A DNA stretch of 64,000 nucleotides from assembly GCA_036936605.1 (NCBI GenBank), contig JAUPFV010000005.1, forward strand, positions 188,106,958 through 188,170,957. The letters are read 5' to 3'. This document shows, one piece after another, positions 34,180-47,545 of the stretch. Under the pieces are notes generated by a model that saw nothing but the letters and a program-made list of their open reading frames with translations, made no database searches and was not told the origin of the DNA. Positions within the stretch are counted from its first letter, which is position 1. Every line of letters starts with the position of its first letter. This DNA comes from Limnanthes douglasii subsp. nivea (lineage: Eukaryota > Streptophyta > Magnoliopsida > Brassicales > Limnanthaceae). The position numbers and the translations under genes were made by a program.

Positions 34180-36350
34180 TTAATTTGACATTTTATTATA
34201 GGTATATGTGAACAAAATGTTGGTCGAGCTACCTGAATCAATCAAAATCCTTTGGATCTCTGTACATGCGACACCTGCTCCGATTACTAATGCATCTTCA
34301 TGAGGTCCAACTATCTCCAACAAATCATCATCGTAGAAAACCAACATGGGTAATAGATTTTTGTAAAGATATATTGAAATATTACCTCCTAACAGAGTTG
34401 GCAGGCTCACAACGTGCCTTTTTTAGGATACATTGGTGATTCTTGACATTGTGCCTCCACCAAAAATAGTTCGTGATTCAAAAAACTTACACAAATTGTT
34501 TACGTTCCCCCCTACTTCGGGTTTGTTAACCATTAAAAAGATTATTCGATCAGGGTTAGTGTCCAAATACTTCATCGATACATCATACTCATCAACAAGA
34601 TCTTCTATAACCATAGTATCTTCATGCTTTGGGACTGCTACCCCTACCTCTCTTCCTGGTTGGTTACCTATCAGATTCTACTTTTGGAAAACAAACACCT
34701 TCTAAACAAACTTCATCACTTTCCTGTTTCCAATTAAAACTTGAATTTATTTCTTCAATGATATATAATTATTCGTATTATGACTGATGTCCTCATGATA
34801 CTTACAGTACCTATTAAACTATCCCTCCCTTAGGGTTTGTATTGGAAATGATTTTATGAATTGCACATGATTTTGAGCTCTATAAAAAATAGTGACCATG
34901 CTCTTAGTTTGCTCTGCAAAATTATCGGGTCGGATCTGTTGATTTGATATTCGCCTTCATTGCTACTAGATACTAAGAGCCTACCAGTTTTATCTTGTAT
35001 CTATTGAGGTTGATAAACTAGAGCGGGTAACCGTTGATAGAGGATAATGAGTGATTATTTGGAATTTTGATGTCTTTGTTGGCATGGGGGTAGGTTTTGT
35101 CATTTGAGATTATTCTACGGTTATGTTCTTATCAACTTTTGTTAATAAAACATCGAAGGTGAAATCCTATTTTATAGAAACATTGTCTCTTAAGACTTTG
35201 GGGAAAATTCTTTGCCTATACGCAGCATAAGAAACCTGATCGTTGCAACCCTCACACTGATTTTTGTTTATACAAAATGCCTCGTTTAATCCCTCAATAT
35301 TTATATATTATCCTGTCTGTATTGAAGGATCGTGTCTCTATACCCTAAGAATCTCTTACTTCCCATAAAATATTATCTAAACACTCTCCAGAACATGTCA
35401 AAGTTGTTTATAGATCCATCTGGTAGCCCATTGTGCCATGTCGACGCGCCGTCTTTGAAAGTTTGAGAGAAAGCGCGACAAAACCACTTGTCATCATGTT
35501 AGAAATTTATCATAAATTTCTTAAATTGTTCAATGTGATTATCCGAGTTTTGGTTTCCATCAAACTTCTCAAAATTTGATATATCAAATCACTTTGGTAA
35601 GAACTTTGCTAAAAAATTTGCAGACAAATGTGATGTTCTCCAGTTATGTCCTTTCTTAAATGACTCACATGGCCTTCGTTAACTAGTGCACAATGACCTT
35701 CATTGGAACATGGTAATCAAAACTTTTGTATCCCGATAACCCCCGTTGGGATTGCTGACTCGCTATTGGCACTGTAGACAATTGGGCTTGGGCGATAGCT
35801 TTTTGTTGTTTTGCTTTGCCTACTGTCACTACCCCATCTTATGCTTTAGAAACTGGTGTCTGGTTATCTGAAAAGTGTTTATTTTTCTTCAAACCCCGCA
35901 TCCGTCGGGACGTTTGGTGATATTCGAAATGTTTCTTCCAACCATGTCCCTTAGAATTTCTTCTCATGTGGTGATGGTTTATCTCTGGAAAATAAAATTC
36001 ATTTGACTCGTAAAAAGAGTAATCACTTGAATCTGAAGGAACATAACGATGTATAGTCTTTCATTCATTCCTCTAGATATAAAAACTCACATGACTTTCT
36101 TTTTTTATTTATCCTTTTGCTGATAATCATACTCAGTCTCATTACCCTCATAGGAATGTGCCTTTCAGACCTCTGATTGGACCCTCTTTGGTGTAATTAT
36201 TGCATCATTTTGAGTGTTAAGTTTAGTGATATCCTCTAGCAATTCTTTTCGTTGTGCCACCAGAGCTGACTGCTCCAATTGCTCTTCGGCAAACCAATCA
36301 TCATAGTGTTGTTCCTCAAATTTCTGTTCTTTGGGGCCCACTCTAATCAT
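34180..36350 (-). pseudogene. Element B gag-protease remnant
   Basis: A coiled, charged N-terminal piece (36350-36165) is followed by broken gag domain traces (about 35620-35390). Next comes a segment homologous to the gag-protease linker (34614-34423, FFESRTIFGGGT), then a retropepsin-like segment (34410-34180, RILIDSGSSTNILF). The usual DTG appears as DSG, which some Ty3-type proteases also use. The frames are disrupted throughout. Confidence 0.7.
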
Positions 36351-36474
36351 TACACTCTATATTATAATTGTATAACCTTCTTGCATCTCGGTATTCATCT
36401 CTCTAAATAATTCTCGAACGAGCTTAGCTTTATGGATGGTTTCAAATGGTTTTAGGTATTAAATCGGGGTACCA

Positions 36475-36865
36475 ATCTAAGCTCCCACCGGGATCTCAAA
36501 TGAAATTTGATAAGGGTATTTTGGGCTAAGATATTTTGGAGCTAAATATTCTAGATAGGAAAATATCGGAATTTTAGAGGGAGAAAGTGCTAAAAGTTGT
36601 AATAGAATAATAATTGTTCACCGTTTCCAAAGAATTACATTGCCTTATATAATAATTATGGTAGGTCCAATATCCATATGGTTACTCCATCTTTGGCTAT
36701 ATCACCCAATTATTCTACTAATTTTAAACATATTTACTCATTATTACATGAAATACATTTAATGTTACACATTAGTTGGTCCTGTTTTACAAGAAATATA
36801 TTGGACCAAATTAGGCCATTGTTATATCGGTTCAACTTGTGGTACAGATAAATCTACCTTTATTA
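36475..36865 (-). repeat. 5' LTR of element B
   Basis: About 391 bp. On the minus strand it runs from TAATAAAGG (the first dinucleotide TG has become TA) to a GGAGCTTA end, followed by GATTGGTACC as a possible decayed primer-binding site. It matches the 3' LTR over the part that survives there. Confidence 0.65.
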
Positions 36866-38875
36866 CGCTCATCCTCGCTTTCACCATCTTCTTCTTGCTC
36901 ACACGATGAATTTGGGAACTCGTGCTCAGGCACCAAGTTTATAAGATTTTCGAAGACCATATTATGATTGTTTCTTCGTAACTGTAGGATTACATTGTTT
37001 GAGACCCGTGCAAGCAGGCTTTGCGCACCGCCATAACTTTGGCTTCTTTCTCCTTTTATAACCTTAGCATATTCTTCCCGAAACTCATTTTCTAGATTCT
37101 CTATATAATTCTCGACATTCTCCATTTCATCTCTCAACGCAATAAATTTAGTTCTTAACTCGGTATTCTCATTAATATTTGCATTGAGTCACGTCGAAAA
37201 TGTGTCAATTTTCTCGGAAAGTCAAAAACTTTTGGTGTACCAGCTTGATATTCTACAATATAAGCTTATCATTTTATGATATTAACTTCGAATTTTGGGA
37301 CAGTTCCTCTGCATTTCACACTATCAATTTTGCATTTTAGGCACTCAAGGAATCTTATTCAATATATACCTTCACCATATAGTTTTCCACCTCTAGCTTA
37401 TCCTTCGTGAACGTTTTAGAATTATTCTTTAACGGTGCATACCCCGTTTAAACTTTCTTAACTCTTTATTCAGTTATGTCATCGACCCAAACACAAATGT
37501 ATTTGTCTTGAAATTATCCATCGTTTTGATGTCATCTGGTGTCATTCGTCGATATATATGTATCAACAAGTTATGATACATCTACAGACGTAAAAATGTG
37601 AGGGTTAAGATAAAAGCACATAACTACATCAAGAACGTCTATTAATAAAAATACACATTCAGGTTTAATTCAAGTTGCCTCAATAATGTTCACACTTTCA
37701 TTTTTGGAAGCACCCTACTTGCGCGACATCATTGTGCTTCATTGCCTAATTTTCAACTGGGTACAAGGGTTTGAAAACAGTGTGATCTTTCTTTTTCTAC
37801 TTAATAACAAGATTATCTTGTGGGTCTTCAGGATCATCATCTTGGCGCGATAGATAAAATCCGTGCACATAACATTTTTTGTTACCAACATTTTTTCCCG
37901 ATGAGGCTGAATTTGTTTTTTTGACACATTTTTTTAGAGTACATTCAACCCAAGACTAGAGCTAACATCGTTATACAAGCGTTGCAGCAAGATACCTTCC
38001 ATTTTTTTCGGCCAACAAAAATTGAGATCTGTAAAAAGCGAATGAAACTCTAAGGACGATACAAAAAACGAGGTGATATATAATCTTATCAACGAATTTA
38101 TGTTATTACTCTACAACATATCTCTAAAGAGGTGCTGGTATTTCCCTGAATCCTTCAAATAGCACAGCACAAACGTTAATATAATAATATTAATTAAAAA
38201 AATTAAACTCAACTTAACAAGCCTTATCTTATGTGAAATCATTCACTTCATTTTGACCTACCCATATTATGGGGCAGTTTGGTACTCCCATTCCCGATTT
38301 ATGAAAATAAACAAATTCTTCATGTTATGATTAAATGTGGGTAAGTTAACAATCTTATTGCACATTGAATCCATATATAATAAAAAAGAGAAATTTCCTA
38401 TTTAGACACATCAACATTAGTAAGAAAATCTACCAAATTCACAAGAATTTTTAGAATCATTGAGCTCACCATTACATTAAGTATGGTGCACCATCCATTG
38501 ACAGTAGCTGGGTAGGCCAAATACTCAGTATCTAAATAACATTTGGATAAAGTTAATGAAAATAAACAGAAAACCCCAATAGAAAATAATGGTAAAAAAA
38601 TATATCTCATCCTTCTTAACTTAATTAGGAAATTCTCCAGGATTAGGACTGCGAGTCACAATCTCATCCGGAATACCATATTCAAGCCTAAATTGCTGAT
38701 GCTCCTCTTCGGTCATATGATCATGAGAACCAGCTAATTGACCAAGGTAATGGTCAATTTTTTTTTCTCCTCAGGCTCTACAAGAGGAAGCTTTGTGTTG
38801 GCCAAATCTGGACCCCCTTCCTCGTGGTACCAATTCTAGGTAAAGAGAAGAAAACTTATCAGTCACATTTCTACA
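36866..38875 (-). pseudogene. Element A antisense gene remnant (PF04195-type)
   Basis: On the minus strand, with stops: a block reading EYGIPDEIVTRSPNPGE (about 38660-38720) matches the WGIPENVKIRIPIDPETP segment of the copy 1 antisense protein. YLAYPATVNGWCTILNVMVSS (about 38440-38520) matches its LKLCPSQLSPNGWYTLMS block. At the far end a Glu/Asp-rich tail preceded by a helical segment (37137-36866) matches the coiled-coil plus acidic C-terminus. The antisense orientation to A's pol and the lack of any other pol nearby on the plus strand assign it to element A rather than B. Confidence 0.6.
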
Positions 38876-39717
38876 CTAATCTACGTTGTTGTGTTACGAG
38901 CTTAACCACACTCAAGAAAACACACTTTGGTTTCAAAAAAGGATTCTTACACACAAGAAGTAGCTACACTACAATTCGAATGTGGAGTTACTAAGCACAA
39001 ATTAATCCTTATCGATTAGGGCCTCTTACCAATTCAGTCATAAACGACATTTGTAGACACTTATAAAGAAGGATCGGTGTAGTAATTACCTATTGATTGA
39101 GTTCATAATGACGACCGAATGAAAGCAATCATGACTATTTGGAGAGGATGCGACACCGTAATGAGAGATAACGCATTTATGCACAATAAAAATAGTGAAG
39201 ACAATGGTATTCAATTTGAGTCGTACGGTTTAATAGTGATCAACAATCCTTCATAATACATATTATCTGTTTTACTAATTCTAGGTAAAGAGAAGAAAAC
39301 TTATCAGTCACATTTCTACACTAATCTACGTTATTGTGTTACGCGCTTAACCACACTCAAGAAAACATACTTTGGTTTCAACAAATGATTCTTACACACA
39401 AGAAGTAGTTACACTACAATTCTAATGGGGAGTTACTAAGAACAAATTAATCCTTATCGATTAGGGCCTCTTACCAATTAGTCATAAACGACATTTGTAG
39501 ACACTTATAAAGAAGGATCGGTGTAGTAATTACCTATTGATTGAGTTGATAATGACGACCAAACGAAAGCAATCATGACTATTTGGAGAGGATGCGACAC
39601 GGTAATGAGAGATAAAGCATTTATGCAGAATAAAAATAGTGAAGACAATGGTATTCAATTTGAGCCGTACGATTTAATAGTGATCAACAATCCTTCATAA
39701 TACATATTATCTGTTTT
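38832..39717. repeat. 445-bp tandem duplication
   Basis: The segment 38832-39276 is repeated head to tail at 39277-39717, both starting AATTCTAGGTAAAGAGAAG and ending near ATACATATTATCTGTTTT. I count roughly 15-20 differences, so about 96% identity. It lies upstream of the element A antisense gene, where that gene's promoter would be, and before the partial 3' LTR. No coding frame is evident in the unit. Confidence 0.85.
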
Positions 39718-39989
39718 TTGTATATTAGTAATATAAAATACAAAAAAAATAACGAACCACCTTTCTATCTTGAAAAATAGAAGGATTCCATGTCTGTGTC
39801 AGTGTCAGCACGTGGGTCCTGACGAAATTACCTACGCGCATCAGACCACCTATGTGTTAACAAGACTTTCACGCACGCTTGAAATTTTTAATCATAATTA
39901 TTCAACATTTACGTTACCTCTTTTATGTCAATTTTACTAGTCCTTTAAGAAATTGTTTTTCAAAAATTTACTTTAATGACTAGGGAGTA

Positions 39990-40190
39990 TCATAATAAAG
40001 CTATATCATGGAGCGAAAATAAAAACCAACAAAATGACAAAGACAATACACATTAGATGAGGGATGAGCAATACCAGGCGAGTGTCATGATGAAGATACA
40101 AGACAAACATATAAAACATTTGAACAATCACGACATAGTAACACATGTCTTCATATTATTATTAACCACTATTTCATATACGTGCTTATC
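39990..40190 (+). repeat. 3' LTR of element A (partial)
   Basis: Aligns with 23183-23400. The left edge follows a purine-rich TAGGGAGTA. Similarity fades after about 40190, so the U5 end is lost or unrecognisable. Confidence 0.45.
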
Positions 40191-41699
40191 TCCTTCCTAT
40201 AAATTGAAAATAATATTATTGATAGAGTTTTTTTATAATAATTGATATACTTATCATATGATTTTTCGTTATATTATAATACTTTTTAATTAAGTTTAAA
40301 TTTGACATCCAGATTCTATGAACCAAAATTCATCGTACCAAATCTACTAAATAAAAATCATGTATTAAACAAAAACATATGATTTTGATCAAGAGATCGC
40401 AATCATAGTATATAAAAAACAATGGTTCAATTTTATTAAACGGATAATGAAAAATTTTACGCAACAGTTTATGTTTATCTAGAAGTTGAGTTATTTGATA
40501 ATTACATACAAAGTACTTTGTATATCTAAAGATTAATGATGCAATAAAAAAAAGTAAATAGATAAATGAAACTCTCCTAGAGTAATAGAACTGAAAATTT
40601 CAGTTGAAAGTGTTTGATTCAATAAAACAAAAATAAGGTGTGGGATGTCTTACATAAGAATCGTTCAATATGAAAATAATATACTCATTAAAATAGAATC
40701 CAATCAAATCCGGATGCATCTATTATGTAATTTACTAATTACATCAAATATCTTTTCGAATACCAATTTTGTTTGATTTTAATATTGGTATAAAAAATAA
40801 AATATGTTTACATTTTTCTACTAAAATCAGATAACTATAGAACTCTACTATTTAAATCGTCATCTTTAAAAATTAGAGATGGTAACCTAAAATATAAAAG
40901 AATATTACTAAATTTTTATTTTATTTTTATGAGATTAGTTTTATATAAACATTTTGTATTATAAGATTTATCAGCATCTTTCGGTCATCAAGCAACCCAA
41001 AAATTGACAAATAAGTTATATTCAAAAATAAAAATTAAAAGCGAGGACTTGGAATATAAATTGGACAAAAATTTTAATCGTTGTATATAAAATTAAAGAT
41101 TCATATATAAATAGCCTGAAAAACAATGTTACTATTTTGCATTAAATAAAAATATCATCACTATGATATCATTGTTGTTTTAAAATTAAAACATTGATGA
41201 CAAGAAATAATAAGGATAAGTTTGGCACAAATTTATAGATGCGGTTATTGGACATTATAGAGAATAACAAGATTAAATTTGTGCAATAAAATGATGCGAC
41301 TGATATAGCTTTTTTAGGTATAAAAAAATATAAAAAAATAAAAAAATATTGATTATATTAGCTTAGGACATACCTTTAAAAATAAAAATACTGAGATACA
41401 TGTAAAATAGGATATACCCGTTAAGAAAAAACAAAATAATAGTCTTCAAAATAATGAAACGTAACGTGAGAAAATAGATCGTAGACAATAACGAGAGCCA
41501 TTGGACAACAGAAAGCAATCGCGAGAAAGAGACAAGAACAAACATAATCATGTATAAAAAAAAATACTAAATGGTACAAGTTAAACCGGTCAAATAATTT
41601 TCAAATTATGAAATCTGTGATGGATGTCAGAGAGGATGCGATGTGAAATTGTCGGAAAGTAAGTATTTGTGAACATTCTTGCGTTTTTCTCTTTCTAGA
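40191..41699. other. AT-rich intergenic, nothing recognised
   Basis: Very AT-rich sequence with many stops in all frames. I find no gene, repeat unit or element border in it. Confidence 0.4.
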
Positions 41700-44570
41700 G
41701 GTAAAAAATCACAAAACAGAATCCATAGCGCCAGAGGTGTCCAAAATCGGAGCGAGTAAGGGTCCAAGAACTAGTGGTAAGGAGCCAGAATGACCAATCA
41801 AGAGGAAAAGAAGGAACTTAAGCTTAACGCTCGAGGTCTCTCGTATAAGACGGGTGAAGGGACAATCCACTAAGACATGGTTAATTATTTGGCTAAAGTT
41901 ATTGCAGAAAGTACTCAGACTGTGTTGAAATTAACTTATATATGTTAGTGAGCTTTCTTTGAATAACCAACCAGCCAATGAACGATTTTATGGGGGTGTT
42001 GAATTTGTTCCAAACCAGAATGGTCCAAGAGATATGGGTGGACGCAGGATGAATGATAACCTGATAAATACTATTAGTAGTAAAGATTTTACTTTTCTGG
42101 TTGGTAAACCTTGATCTTAACATCCTCCCTATATGAAGGGGGGGTGATAAAACTAATAGTGTTACCAGTTTATTGAATATGCAAATGATGGAAAAGCATC
42201 GTTGGATATGATATTTGTGACTTATTGTTATTTTTCATTCTATCATAACAAATAATACTTGAACCGTATAGATTAACTAAATAAATAGAAAAGATTCAGG
42301 GATCATACTAGAGGGAGTTGAGGTTGTCGTTTCTAATTCTATATTTGTATATGATAGCGACAATAGTTCTTAGGTTAAAGTTTTTTTTCTATGTCTAGCT
42401 AGGGGAGAAACCAGTACAAAGGTTTCAAAATTTATTACAAAGCTACTTTATCATAAGAAATTTTCATTTCAGGCCTCCAAAAAATAAAGCTTTAAAGCAG
42501 TTACGAGTGCTCATTAACTACTCTTATAGAGAGAATGAACGTGGAAGACCAATAGACTTGCCGACAAAGAGGACAATTTTTTAATCAAATAGAGCCCCTC
42601 GATAATAGATTAGTTTTTGGAGTTCTAAGAATTGATGCAAACAGTAACCTTACTAAAAAAAAGGTCATAGTTATTGTAAGAGAGTCTAGTGGTGATGAAT
42701 AGAACACTTAAGTAACGGACGATGAGACTACCCATACTAAAGCCAATAAGGTTTGTAAAGTTTTGACGTGGAGTTCCATCCAAAAATAAAATTTGGTTTT
42801 TCCTTGAGTTAATCTAGAGGCCTAAGAGGGAAAAAAAATTCCTCAAAGCCCTATTTAATTAGATTAATGAAGGAGCAGCTATCACACCAAACAATTATGA
42901 TATTATCTGGAGAAACATTAATTGATAATACGAAGTTTGTGACATTTCCAGTGCAATTTAAAATAGGTATCTCTAGTTTTCTCTTTCAAGATACTATAAA
43001 TTACTTGCATGACTAAGACAAATAAAAATAGAGCAAAGGGTCTCCTTGCCAAAGACCTCTTTTACCCTGAAAGGAGCCGCAAGAATTACCATTGATGTTA
43101 ACAACATGAGAGGGAGTGAAGATACATTGAATGATCCATGAGATCATTTGATGGGAAAAAATCATCGAGACAAGGACATTAAGGAGAATTCGCTAACAGA
43201 AATTATCAAAATCCTTCATAACATCTATTTTGAGGGCGGTCCAAGGGTATTTCTTGTTGGTGTGGTAACCCTGTAGAAGCTCTAGGGAAAGAATGATATT
43301 GTCCGAGATATTGCATCACATGGTAAAAGGACTCTGGGAGGAATCAAGAAGAGCAATAAAGGATTTTTTTAATTCTTATTTTTAGAATTCGAATGTTTTG
43401 TAGTCATCATTGTAGTAAGTAATAGGTCTAACATTCGAGGTCATAAAGGGTTGTTTGTTTCAAGGATAAGAGAAATATGGATATTATTTCAATGGGTCCA
43501 CATGTTTACTACAGAAGAATTGATGAATCGCTTTATGGAGGTTTTTATTTGTGATTAAACCACTAGGATTTGAAGAAACTTAAGCTGAAGTTGTTAGGAC
43601 GCGTGGCCTTATTGCTATATATACTAAATAGAGCCCTCTTAATCTCATCGTTGGTGATAGGGAGAGCCGTAAAAATCTAATACGATTGGGATAATTTAGA
43701 AGAGATGAAGGAGTTTATGCGACAAAGAACAAGGTAGTGAAATGAGCACTTTTGGTCAAGGAGGTTAGAGAAGTGATTGATGATGATATTGGCGACACGC
43801 TAGGAAGAGGTGCAGAGGTTATTGTGGTTTTCATTTGTGGAGATGATTTTATTACGAGTAATACAAGATTTGATGTTATTATGGAGGAATTTGGAGTTAC
43901 ATTCACTTAACGTAAGATAGGTTTCACGATATTTCTGTTAGAGGAAAGATTCCCCGGCTTTGCAAAACACAAAGATAAAGTTATGTGAGGCATTAATCTC
44001 GCCTTGATAAGGGAAGGGGTGAGAGGGTGAAAGACAAAATCATGTTGGGTTTGGAAAATGAAGTTCTGGGCAGTTGAGGCCCTTTCACTAATGGTACTAT
44101 ATTCTCTTTTGTTGAGGCATGCGAGGACATGTTGAAGACGACTAAGTTTAGTCAAAATGATAGACATGTCAGATTCTTTGATGGGAAGGTTCCAACTAGT
44201 TGCAATGCATGTATTATATTCATGATCAGACCGTCACATGTTGAAAAAAAGAAAATTTCTTTTGGAGGTGTATCGAGAGGGCTTGAGAAAGGTAGATAAT
44301 GTAATCATCCCAGTAGTTGTTAGCAAGGAACCTATCGATTTTGGAGGATATATGATTGTTGGTTTGCTTATTCGACCAAACAAATTGGAAGTCGATGGTC
44401 CTAAGGTCGGTAAGCTCACAAGAGCAACAACAATTGTTAAAATTGTTTATAGAAAACATCCAGAGGTCAAATAGCATTGAAATCGCTCAGGCCAAAACCA
44501 TAGGTTATGTGAGCGATTAACGGAGAGGTATTTGAGATCGTTACAAAAAGAGACGTGATCCACAACGTCA
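41700..44570 (-). pseudogene. LINE (non-LTR retrotransposon) ORF2 remnant 2: endonuclease end, RT, zf-RVT
   Basis: Reading right to left: an SDFNAI trace of the endonuclease GDFNA motif (about 44510), then FVWSNKQTNNHISSKIDRFLANNYW (about 44420-44340), the end of the EEP endonuclease. The RT follows: VRPITYYN (about 43430), DNIILSLELL (about 43300), KIDVMKDFDNF (about 43225) and KRGLWQGDPL (about 43055). A zf-RVT-like segment (42123-41899, FIGWLVIQRKLTN) ends it. The catalytic aspartates of the FADD box are not preserved. It is riddled with stops. It keeps a different portion from the LINE at 18640-20390, so the two are independent insertions. Confidence 0.7.
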
Positions 44571-46317
44571 TTTAATCCGGATAACAGTGAGAGAAAAATT
44601 AATAAAAGAGGATATATAGGTGATTATATAGTCGATGAGTTGACGGGAAGATGCCACAATCTTAACTTTGAAAACGTAAGGTTCCAAGCTAGTGATAAAC
44701 TGTCAAGATCACATGATGCATGATTTGTTTTACAGTATCAATAAGGTAATATAGAACACATTGTGCTATAGATGTTATTATCTTAGATTATAATTTCTAT
44801 AAAAGAAATAACCCCATTATTAAAGATAAATTTATTACTTATTTCTGCTGAACATGTCATTTAACCTTTTAACATTCCAAAAAGGAATTATCAGAGGAAT
44901 ACATTATTAGTGGAAACAAATTAGTTACTAAATTATTTTTGGGTGGAAAATTATCTGTCTACCGCTGATTTAAGGCTTAAATCAGAATATAGTCCATCGA
45001 CTATCGCATTTTCTTTTATATAGTCCTTCGACTTTAAAATCACCAGCCAGGCTTCTTGGACTTATCAATATCAATAAATTTAGTCCATGCGTGTTGTCTC
45101 TTATCTGGTTCAGCCACGTTTCCTCATAGTTAATTTGGTGCGAGTCTCACAAATACTCTTTCAACTATTCTGGTTCGATTAACATGCTTATGTGGAAAAT
45201 GATATAATTAGATCGGCCACGTGTGTATAATATCCGATTAATTTTCATCTTTTTATTTACCCTCTCAGTATTCTTCTTTCTTTCTCTTTGCCTTCCGGCC
45301 CTTCTTCTTTTTTCTCTCGTTCTCTCTACGATTTTATTCTCTCTTCATCTTTCATTACTTTAATTTTTGTTCTTATTATTATCCCAAAATTTCAAGAATT
45401 AAATCGTCAGTTTATACCCAAAAATAAAAACAATATGAATCAAAATGTTATTGTGGTAAATAGGTAATTATTCGAACTTCATGAACTGAATTGAACCCAG
45501 GTAGGCGATTCGTTGGATGCAGGAAGTAACGAGTTAGTTATATTGAACCCTAATTTCAAATTTCTTATTCCAGTTAGATTATTAAACCCTAAACCTCGAC
45601 AAAACTTTGTTTTAAGTCATGTTTTTTCCTTTTTATTAGAAAACTAAAGAGTCTTGTAGTTTTTTTGAATGGGCCGATTCACCATTGAAAAACTGATCGA
45701 AATATATTATTATTGGATTTAAAAAGAATATGAAAACAATTGAAGATGAAAACACTATCTTGACCATCCAAGTCTATCGTTTAAAACGTTTCAGTTTTAC
45801 TTTATGTTTCTTTATTTTGTATTGTTCTTTGTTCTCACCTTTGTTATAACGTGGATTTTTTTGAGTTGTAGTTTATGTTTGTATTATATGTTTGTAGTTT
45901 TCTTTTGTACTTTAGTACATTTTAACTATCAAAGATAAACTATATTTTCCAGTAAACTGTTTTACATTATGAATTAGCCTACAAATAATGCTTTAGATGA
46001 CAACAATTTGTATTAAGTTTGGCAATTCATGGATAAGCCTAGAAATAATGTTTATGATTACACATCATATACAAACCTACAATTAATGGTAACAAATATT
46101 TGAACAATAATATTTTAGAATAAACATAAACACAAATTATCAAGTTACGAGGTACAAATATCTAAAATACCTAAAATTTACCAAGTTACTAATACCTAAA
46201 ATTTAACATGCATACTAACATGTTATATTGAATCCAAAATAGGCTTTACAAAAATCATATCTCCACATCAACAAAAAAAAACAGTTTCCATATCAACACG
46301 TCTCCTCAAGTATTACT
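44571..46317. other. AT-rich intergenic; possible outer part of MULE-2
   Basis: No gene is seen. The stretch 44975-45140 ('...atagtccatcgact...') has the look of a repetitive-element end and could belong to the 3' terminus of MULE-2, but the opposite terminus is outside or obscured, so this cannot be tested here. Confidence 0.3.
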
Positions 46318-47540
46318 CCTTCGTGCTGAACTTTCTGATGGTCTATTATTCTTTCTTAAATTATTTCTTGATGCACTTCCAACTTTTTTGAATTGTTGCA
46401 TATCCCTTACTGGATTCCAGGTTCCACCAACTTCTACAAAATACCAATACAATTAACTTAACTTAGTTACACCAATAACAAGAACCTACACAATTGAATG
46501 AAAATACCAACATAATTTACTAAATGTAGTTATACCAACAACAAGAACCTACATAATTGATAACAAATACCAATATTATTGCGTACAAATCTTGTCTATA
46601 AACCAAGACCCAATACAATGCTCTAAACCATTCAATAATAACAAACAATTAATACCAACCACCAAGCAAAGTATGTTATTATCATTGCATTATCATTAGG
46701 AAAGAATATATAATAAATACCATAAAGACTAACCTATCTATTCAATTTATTTACCTAACCTATACTAGACCACATCTACATTCACCACCAATAAACAAAT
46801 AATTCATTATACCAATTAATAATTTCAATAAAGCAAAAAATTTATTAAAAAAATGGTAATATGGACAACTTCAAACTTAGGGGACATAGAGAATCTTGGA
46901 GGGATATGTGTTGCTTTGGTCCCCCACTCTGGGTTGTCCTTGGTCCATCAACTTGTCTTGGTTCAATGCAATAAACGATGGATCCATCCATCCATCAATA
47001 ATACAATATTATAAAGATAATAGTTTCCAAATAGGACATAAATAAAACTTACAACCATAAAATAATATTACTAAAATCAATTGAAATTACATCTAACATC
47101 GTGTTTGTTGCACCACCACTCGTTGCCTATCATGCCAGCCATAAAAGAATAATACTTAAACCACTAACATATAAATAAAATAAAAATATAAGAACAAAAT
47201 TACTCGTTTTTTCGAAATCCTCGAAGCCAATCTTTTAGTTTTGTTGCTTGTTGTGTTTAACTTGAAAGTTGCAGCATGAGGATTTTCAGGCCTCATAAAT
47301 TCACTAGCAGTGTTAGTGTTTGTGTTATAGCAGCATCACAAGTGATATGAGGCTCCACAAAAGCACCATCGGGAGTATTTTAAGGATCCATTGAAGAAGC
47401 AACAACACGAGTGGTTTGAGGATCCATTGAAGAAGAAGCAGCAGTAGTGTTTTCAGGCTCCACAGAAGCATCATCAATAGGAGTACTTTGGAGGTCACTG
47501 ACTTTACCTCCTCTTTTATTGTGTCCAGTTTGCTTACATA
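46318..47540 (-). pseudogene. MULE-2 transposase, 3' part (zinc knuckle and C-terminal exons)
   Basis: This continues, on the minus strand, the gene interrupted by element 2. Directly at the insertion point the frame reads VCKQTGHNKRGG, the remnant of the CCHC zinc knuckle that follows the SWIM domain in MuDR-type transposases. Short open stretches further left (about 46990-46880, MDPSFIALNQDKLMDQG, and 46436-46318, preceded by a TTTTGTAG acceptor) look like the variable last exons. Several stops are present. Exon borders are tentative. Confidence 0.55.
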
Positions 47541-47545
47541 CCAAA
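47541..47545 (+). repeat. 5-bp target-site duplication of element 2 (left)
   Basis: CCAAA, identical to 58096-58100, lies immediately outside the left LTR. Five bp is the usual duplication for Ty3/gypsy integrases. Confidence 0.92.

Larger units (their letters stand above)
29467..36865 (-). mobile_element. Old Tat element B, nested in element A
   Basis: The pol genes lie on the minus strand (31494-36350) and the antisense gene on the plus strand (30168-31014). The LTR pair is 36475-36865 (5') and 29467-29721 (3'). The two LTRs share a clear direct repeat over about 250 bp, starting at AATAATAATTGTTCACC in both copies. The 3' LTR lacks roughly the last 130 bp present in the 5' LTR, so the left end was truncated after or during insertion and no target-site duplication can be shown. 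It separates element A's pol from A's antisense gene. Confidence 0.72.
23183..40190 (+). mobile_element. Old Tat element A (split by element B)
   Basis: This highly decayed Tat-lineage retrotransposon reads left to right. It has a 5' LTR (23183 to about 23629), gag (about 24060-24990), protease to integrase (about 25400-29010) and a degenerate tandem repeat (29150-29466). After the inserted element B come the antisense gene on the minus strand (about 36870-38875) and a partial 3' LTR from 39990. The 5' and 3' LTR segments align over about 170 bp, including a shared GATGAGCAATAC-like block and the 'acatttgaacaatcacga' region. The outer borders are approximate. Confidence 0.6.

Noticed and set aside
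40057..40245. Open frame in the element A 3' LTR
   Set aside because: It lies within LTR sequence aligned to 23183-23400, where the frame is not kept.
44975..45140. Possible MITE or MULE terminus
   Set aside because: No inverted partner or target duplication could be found in the window.
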